A stretch of DNA of 64,000 nt from Branchiostoma belcheri (taxonomy: Eukaryota; Chordata; Leptocardii; Amphioxiformes; Branchiostomatidae): positions 147,648 through 211,647 of the forward strand of contig NW_017804054.1 of the NCBI RefSeq assembly GCF_001625305.1. Reading direction: 5' to 3'. Shown here piece after piece: positions 57,801-64,000 of the stretch. Every line of letters begins with the position of its first letter. Positions within the stretch are counted from its first letter, which is position 1. The position numbers and the translations under genes are program-made. The notes under the pieces were generated by a model, which was given only the letters and a program-made list of their open reading frames with translations, was not told the DNA's origin and searched no databases.

Positions 57801-60494
57801 CACCACCCGTGAGAGCAGACCAATCAGAATGTCCGTGTACACACTTCTCTCGTGAGCCTCGTCTATGACAAGAACAGAGTATTTGGACAGGAGGAGGTCT
57901 TTCTGCATTTCCTTGAGTAGAACGCCGTCGGTCATGAACTTGACCTTTGTTTCCGGGGTGACGTTACCCTCATACCGGATTTGGTACGACACGGTGCGCT
58001 GCGACAGGTTCATTTCATGGGCAACACGGTGAGACATGCTGACGGCAGCTACACGGCGAGGCTCCGTGATGCCTGGAGGGGAGAAAATACATGTGGTAAA
58101 TTTAGACTTTCAATCCCCCTAGGTGTGTATAGTGTTATACTTCCATTATGTAATGAGGTTTTGTTTTCGTTGTGACTGTTTGCTTGTTTTCATTTCCACA
58201 TGCTAGGCATGTTGGGGACACTGACAGGAAGTTAGGTCAAAGGTCTAGAAATGTTTCAGAAAAGGTTATCTTATTTTCTGCCTTCAATCTTCTGGCATAT
58301 GCATGTCTTATGGGAGCCAGCGGGAAAATGCAAAGACAGAATCTGTGAGAAATATAACAAGAAATATAACATACTGCAACAGTGAATGAGATTGGCTTAT
58401 AATACAAGGATGGTAACAAACCCACCAATCATGGCATCCTTTCCATATCCAGCCTCATACAGGAACTGTGGGATCTGTGTAGTTTTCCCACTGCCTGTCT
58501 CTCCACACACCACCACTACTGGGTTCTCCCGGATAGCTTCCATCAAAACCTGCCAGCAAACAACATTGCTTTATCTTTTTAATTCAGATTTACCACGTTT
58601 GTGGAAGGATTGACATAACAGGTGACTATAACCTGAAGTTTTCAACAGAAAGTTTTCAAGGCCAGACTGTGAGGTGTGATAAACTCACACCACACTTATC
58701 AAAAAGAGTACTACTGATACATTTAGTAGGGGTTCATGTCATTGTTGAGTTGATCAAACTTTACAGTCCAGTCTTGTGTTATGCCTTAAGACGGCGCATA
58801 CAATGTAATGCATAATAGACAAATTCAAACAAAAACAAACTAAACTGGCAAAATGATTTACGGAGACATTTTACCTGTTCTTCAGCCAGAATAGGCAGCT
58901 GTAGTCTGGACTCTTGTATCTCAGGTCTCCTCTCCACAGGGACATACACGGCAGGGGTGCTGTCCTTCCTCTCTCTCTTTCCTATTGACTCTGCCTTCTG
59001 ATTCTTCTCCCTTTGTGTATCCGTTGCTTCATCGTTTCCCTTTCCTTCTGTATCACATTGTCCTGCAGTTTTTTCATCGCTTTTCACAGTATCACTATCT
59101 GTCTTTTTTACTTGTTCTCTCTCCATGCCTGTACTAGTATCTTGAGTGTTAGTTTCTTCGCTGTTTTCGACTTCTGTTTCATTGTCACTCTCGAGGTCAC
59201 TGTCACTACTGGAGCTTTCACTCTCACTTTCCTCCTCATCCTCCACTGTCATCTTCCTCTTTTTACTGCCGCTGATGCTGTTGACCTTACACGACCCCGT
59301 GGCTGAGGTATCAGGGTCAGGGTGAGGTCGTTTGGTGAGCTTGCCATGTATGGTCTGAGTGGACTGCAGGAGTTTTAATTCCTCGGCAGGAACTTGGACT
59401 TGTGATAAAGACTCCAGCAAGTCTGCTCTCTGTAAGTAAGAAAGCAGGTATAATGCATAGTGTGGGGAGGAATGTAAGAGTCAGCAAATTGTAATACCAG
59501 TATAACTGAGGTGACCAGCACAGCAAACACGTTGCAATCTGCTCCTCCAATGTGAAACGTCCTTGATGAAAATAGAAATATTTTTTCTTCACCTGGTAGT
59601 TTCAGATGCTCCTCTTATAACTCTAGCATACAGTTACAAGAACCTGAAACTGAACATTTTTTAAGCTCAAATCAGACCAACTCTACAAATAGCTTAACCT
59701 TCTCCTGCTGCCTAACCCCATAACCAACACAGATCTGGCTACCAGGTAACCTTAGCAGGCTGAAGGTTGAACTACACTGTTGGGAGACAAACAAATTCCT
59801 ACCTTTGCTTTCTTTTCCTTTTGCTCAATTTTCCTCTGGAGTAGTTTCTTCTGTTTCTTGCTGAGAGGTTTCTGCTGCAGTTGTTTTGACTTTTCTACGT
59901 TTTTCACCTTCCTCTTCTGAGATGGTAGCACCAGGGCATTGCAAGCATCAATCCCGGATACCTCTTCTTTGTCTGAACGAAAATATGTTTTTCATTCAAT
60001 TATCTACAATACAAATAAAGATATTTTTCATCGTTTGCAGCCTGTTGTCTTTATAATAATAAGAATGTTGTAAATTCATATCTGTAGGCTAATTGCAAGT
60101 AGCATAAAAATTAAGAACAATATTTATGATATGTGACATCTGTTACCTGACCTGAAGTCTATAAAAACATTTTATTAATCATTTATGACCACAGGTTACT
60201 TTGTCAAATTGTTCAGGTACAAGTCCTAACCTGTATCTAAACCTCTGTACCAGTACTTGATGTACACAGCACTTTCATACATTGAATGCAATATTTTTAC
60301 AAATAGTGACAGAAAACATCATACATGTACTTTGATGCTTCAAAGTACAAGTACCCTTCATTGCTTTTTCAATGACTTGAATCATCTGACTTACCCTGTA
60401 GTTCAATCTGGATGCCCTCAGTCTCAGTGTTGTCAATCTTAATGTCTGCTCCCTGACGAGCCTTCCAGTTGTGTCTTTTCTTTAGCCGACCCAT
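51836..60494 (-). CDS. DHX37: DHX37, DEAH-box RNA helicase of ribosome biogenesis
   Basis: Fourteen exons: 60395-60494, 59803-59972, 58875-59429, 58426-58549, 57452-58072, 57013-57144, 56196-56467, 55612-55800, 55137-55253, 54384-54539, 53798-54016, 53324-53437, 52507-52922 and 51836-52121. They sum exactly to 1156 aa, within a residue or so of the human protein. The N-terminus [14 protein letters not shown] is followed by a Lys-rich and then a long acidic Ser/Glu region ([17 protein letters not shown]). Helicase motifs: [76 protein letters not shown]. The C-terminal WH, ratchet and OB parts read [20 protein letters not shown] and [12 protein letters not shown], ending [16 protein letters not shown]. 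Known role: releases U3 snoRNA from pre-18S rRNA in nucleoli (yeast Dhr1). Exon 9 uses the donor at 55136 because that restores the alignment length with the human protein. Confidence 0.95.
54730..55120. mobile_element. MITE-like element with 35-36-bp terminal inverted repeats
   Basis: Left end 54730-54764 (taggccatgttgatttgatt...gatgacatcc) and right end 55085-55120 (ggatgtcatccatattatca...catggcctta) are near-perfect inverted repeats enclosing about 320 bp of A+T-rich, non-coding DNA. Both ends continue inward with related GCGCRCG-containing words. No transposase is present, so it would be non-autonomous. It sits in the DHX37 intron between exons 55137-55253 and 54384-54539, only 16 bp from the exon. 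A solo end of the same family is at 30251-30311. Confidence 0.75.
56630..56900. repeat. SINE-like stretch in a DHX37 intron carrying a copy of the exon end
   Basis: gtactgggttcgaatcactg has a box-B-like ttcgaatc word, and gctcttggaaaaggccct further right resembles the tail of the SINE-like family. Inside it, 56681-56704 repeats exactly the 24 bp found at 56190-56213, the splice-donor end of the neighbouring exon. Confidence 0.4.
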
Positions 60495-62674
60495 AGTTTA
60501 TAAACTACACTTGACACAGTCCTGGAAACATATTCAGAAAAAAGTTCATTTAAGAGAAGGCTGTGTGCCTACCGGTAATAGTATCATACCTGTACCTTTA
60601 GAATTATTTAGGTATAGAAACAGTAACACACTTACAGTAACATGTTCAATTCGTTTTGGCTTAAAAAGGTAATGCTTTACACAAATACAACAATTAGCCA
60701 CTAAAAAAGTTATCGACTTACAGATGATAATTTTCTTTGCCAAACTTCTTTACGAACAGGTATAATTTGGCATACAGTTTCACAAAAGCCAAGTGCATTC
60801 ACTTGTAGTAACGTTACTACCTAACTTGTTAACGTTGACGTAAGTTCAGTTAACGTATGGTTGATGATAAAGTATCATAGATAGTTACTTTAGCGTCATG
60901 AGCGGCTGACATCTATGGATATCTCTTTAAGTTTAAAGACCACCGTTTTTGTCCACATGGTGCTCGCCCCCCTCCCCACAACATTTTTGAAAAGGCGTTA
61001 AGCTAACCTCTGGCTGTCTACGCCAGACTTTGAACGGTTTCTTTCTAAAGAGCAGAAGATACTCACGTTGATCTGTGCACAATTGGTGGTGAAAAGGTTT
61101 GATTTCGAACGCAAAAGTAAGAAATTCACAGCGATCTTCAATTTTACGACTAGAACGCAGCCATGTTGGGTGACCTTTGACATAGGAACATTCCATTTTC
61201 ACTGAAAAGGGAAGATGAAAAGCTGGTTCCTCTTTGTGAGTGAGGGCACGAAAGTGCAATTTATCCCCGAATAAGATATTAAAACCTGGTGGGGGTAGTG
61301 ACAGATAAAGAGCACATTAGAAAGGTCACAATCTTCCCTACCATTAGTACCAACCTCTGCTTGGAGAGTAAGAATGTGGCCATGCATAATTCGGAGCACC
61401 GCCAGGTGTCGCAATTATTCATCGCGATTCTCCAAGCAGATGTCCGGAGATTTCCTGGATGAGAAAACTAGGACCAAAAATCTACACCATCAACAATCAA
61501 ATACGTAGGTGTAAGAGCCCCCGGCAACCAATCCTTTATATTGCTATCCAGGCATTATTTTTTTCAATTGTGATTCAGCGATTAATTAGTTCAATAGTTG
61601 ATTTATGACAATGATTAAGACTGAACTTAACCATTAGCGCACCCCCGGGTTTCAATTACATGTATTGAAGGTTGGTAGTAATCCTGGAAATATAGGCTGT
61701 CAGAATTCGAAAGAAAGACTTATGTTCAGTAGGACTGTGCCCTTTGCTGGTCTGTAGAGAATGGTTACCATTCGATCGTTGATGTTCTACTGGGTGTTGT
61801 ATTTCCAAACATTCCGAAAATGCCTCTACTCTTCCCGTGCGGTCCTTTTGCACCCATTCGTGAGCTTGTTAAACAACTTGGCTCTATATACGGGGGTTTG
61901 TTATCATTTGAGAGCTTAACTGCCCTGGCCAGCGGCACATTTTTATCAGGAGCAACGGGTGAATTTATCCTTAAAGTAACTGGCCTGGTCACGGGCCAAT
62001 CTCAATCTGTTTCCCGGTCCAGTCTATACCAGAAAGGCAATCTTGGGGATGGGTTACTTCTGTACCGCGCGACCTGGTGTTGGCATGTCTTATCTGTCAT
62101 CACCTAACGTAACCGTAAAGCGATTTAGATCCAACGCTAAATTAAGCAGCCAACGCCGGAGGCTATCTCTGTAAACTGTAAGGATCGCCCATAGGGAGTC
62201 ACATTGGCAGGCCACGCATATGGCAACAACACATGCTTTAGAAGCAAAACACTGACCCAACAACGAGAGACATCTTACATATTGCAATTACACAAATCGT
62301 CTGACATCCTTCCACATTCGGTTCTATTTTCTATACAAGGAAATAGGAAAGGAATGCGCAATAGGCAAATACATCGTGACAACATTTGTACAAAGGGCAG
62401 GGGGCGACGTGCCAAATAGTAGCGTCATGTCGTTAAACCATGAACATCAGAAATTGGGCACAAGATTTTTGATCTGAAAGAAGCTACAGTAGGTCTGCCC
62501 TCGCGGGTATCAATTACGTAGACAGGACACCGGAGTATGTGCAAAGTATGTAAAACACTGCTTTATTTATAACTCAAGAGAGAGCCATTCGACAGCAGGC
62601 CATAGGAAGGGCAGCAGTTCTTGTAGTGCACCACACTCTAACGCTTGTGTTTGGGCACTTGTCCTGTAGCCACC
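60495..62674. other. Divergent intergenic region between DHX37 and the Kv channel
   Basis: About 2.2 kb with no confident gene. From about 61660 to 62110 the DNA is open on both strands (about 95 codons on plus, 65-75 on minus) and somewhat G+C-richer, but I recognise neither product and see no splice support. A short frame at 60933-61259 is also unsupported. No tRNA or snRNA was recognised. Confidence 0.35.
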
Positions 62675-64000
62675 ATGGAGTCGGCATGGATAATCGGAGC
62701 GTACACGGCCACGGGGGAGCTCGCCACCCCTCGGACCCAACGCCGAATGTTGTTCGGCATGGTCCAGCGCCAGTACCGCTGGCGGGAGTTCGACCGGGAC
62801 ATGACGGCAGACCGCGCCCGGGCAGCCCTCGCTCATCTCCGCCGGAGAGTGGTCATCAACGTGGCGGGACTCAGGTTCGAGCTGGAGCCGGAAACCTTGG
62901 CCAGGTTCCCCAACACCTTACTGGGAAGCGCGGAGAACAGAAAGAAATTCTACGATCCTTACAGAGACGAGTACTTTTTTGATCGACACCGACCGAGTGC
63001 AGAAGCAATCATTGCGTTTTACCAAACAGGAGGGCGTCTAGACCGGCCTGATGAAGTACCCGTAGACGTCTTCACTGACGAGGTCAAGTTCTTCAAGTTG
63101 GGGGACGACGTCATTCAAAGATATCGAGAAAAAGAGGGGTTCCACAGGGCAGCCGAGCAACCATTGCCGAGAAGCAAACTAGTCAAAGACCTGTGGGTTT
63201 TAACGACTAAACCCATGAGTTCGCGCTGGGCTATGCTGTTCGCTTTCTTCTCTTTGTTTTGCGATTCTCCTGTCCGTTGCGGCAGTGTCGGCTGAAACCC
63301 TGCCTATGCTGCAGTACTCTCGTAATGAGAAATCTCCTTTCGAGGACACGTATTTCATCATCGAGACCGTCTGCAGTGCGTGGTTTGTTCTGGAATTATT
63401 GCTGCGGTTTCTGACGTGTCCGAACAGGAAACGGTACTTCAAGAGTACGCTGAACATGTACGATATGATCGCCGTGACTCCCTGGTTCATCACTATCGTG
63501 ACGATGATGGTGAACCCGATGTACATGTACTCCGGCTGGGCCATGCGCATCACCCGCCTGCTTCGCGCCACTCGCGCCCTGAAACTAGCCCGGTATTCGC
63601 GCGGGCTCCGAATGATCGGTCTGGCCCTGACTGCCAGCCTGCCCGACATCGGAATGCTCGGGGTCTTCATGGGCATCTGCATCATCTTATTCTCCTCCGC
63701 CATCTACTTCATCGAGACTGGATACGAATCGACCCACTTTGAGAGCATCCCAGACGCGTTTTGGTGGGCTCTCATCACCATGGTAACGGTAGGATACGGC
63801 GATCACTACCCTACCACTGGTGGCGGGAAATTCTTGGGCAGTATTTGTGCTTTAGCGGGTATCCTGACTATAGCTCTACCCGTACCCGTCATTGTCACAA
63901 AGTTTGACGAACTGTACGACAGACAAACGGAAAAGGACAACGAAGATGAAGAAGAGGAGGAAGACGTGGAAGAAGACTCAGAAGATGAAACTCTGTCATC
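62675..64000 (+). CDS. Kv1 (Shaker)-type voltage-gated K+ channel, intronless, 3' end outside window, one frameshift
   Basis: Starts at an ATG in an excellent context (gccaccatgg). Residues about 58-150 form the T1 tetramerisation domain (RVVINVAGLRFELEPETLAR, FPNTLLGS, YRDEYFFDRHRPSAEAI). S1 begins RWAMLFAFFSLF. Directly after it the frame shifts by one base in a TTTT run at 63257-63260, and S1 resumes as FAILLSVAAVSAETLP. Beyond that one frame runs to the window end: S2 FIIETVCSAWFVLELLLRFL, S3 MYDMIAVTPWFITIV, S4 AMRITRLLRATRALKLARYS, pore MVTVGYGDHYP (filter at 63786-63803), S6 LTIALPVPVIVTKF with the PVP kink, and an acidic tail. T1 and PVPVIV place it with Kv1, and a single coding exon is usual for vertebrate KCNA genes. 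No stop codon is reached. Either one assembly error or a young pseudogene. Confidence 0.88.

Noticed and set aside
1-64000. LTR retroelements, Polinton-like or other virus-derived elements; tRNA, rRNA and snRNA genes
   Set aside because: Both strands were read for reverse transcriptase, integrase, capsid and long terminal repeats, and for cloverleaf or snRNA signatures. Only the LINE tail at 21733-21925 and short SINE/MITE-like pieces were found.

Overview
The window reads as a piece of an intron-rich invertebrate chordate genome, most likely a lancelet (Branchiostoma). This is an inference. The proteins are clear one-to-one relatives of vertebrate genes, introns are short (0.1-1.5 kb) with standard GT-AG borders, and the A+T-rich non-coding DNA is full of the acatgta word common in lancelet sequence. 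Dispersed SINE-like and MITE-like repeats also fit. Nothing looks bacterial, and no LTR or virus-like element was recognised. All gene models below were built by eye from splice sites and reading-frame continuity; nearly all sum to an exact multiple of three.

Layout, left to right. 1-3.2 kb: 3' part of USP39 (+). 4.4-8.5 kb: RBM22 (-), with one extra base in a conserved exon. 9.9-14.9 kb: NOLC1/Nopp140 (-), whose first intron holds a 1.1-kb nested palindrome. 15.3-18.2 kb: NUDCD3 (+). 19.0-21.7 kb: an uninterrupted 905-residue ORF (-) joining IFIT-type TPRs, an RG-rich insert and a C-terminal TIR-like domain, with the tail of a LINE just upstream. 23.9-26.9 kb: TFAM (-) with a histone-H1-like tail. 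28.0-29.3 kb: a stathmin-like protein (-). 30.6-33.7 kb: CATSPER3 (+). 34.6-36.2 kb: an unrecognised 173-residue protein (-). 37.7-40.6 kb: NUDT13 (-), head to head with CFAP299 (+, 41.0-42.0 kb). 43.9-50.7 kb: the lysosomal/endosomal K+ channel TMEM175 (-). 51.8-60.5 kb: the RNA helicase DHX37 (-). 62.7 kb to the end: an intronless Kv1/Shaker-type K+ channel (+), cut by the window edge and carrying one frameshift in S1.

The genes do not form one pathway. There is a loose set for RNA processing and ribosome biogenesis (USP39, RBM22, NOLC1, DHX37), a mitochondrial pair (TFAM, NUDT13), a sperm or cilium pair (CATSPER3, CFAP299) and two K+ channels.

The strongest candidate for something new is the IFIT-RG-TIR ORF. 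In one polypeptide it appears to join an RNA-binding-type TPR receptor, an RGG-like segment placed in the same loop where IFITs carry their own insert, and a signalling-type TIR domain lacking an obvious NADase glutamate. The NOLC1 intron palindrome (305-bp arms, 52-bp loop, 45-bp outer inverted ends and a second 84-bp inverted repeat on one side only) is the most unusual non-coding structure.
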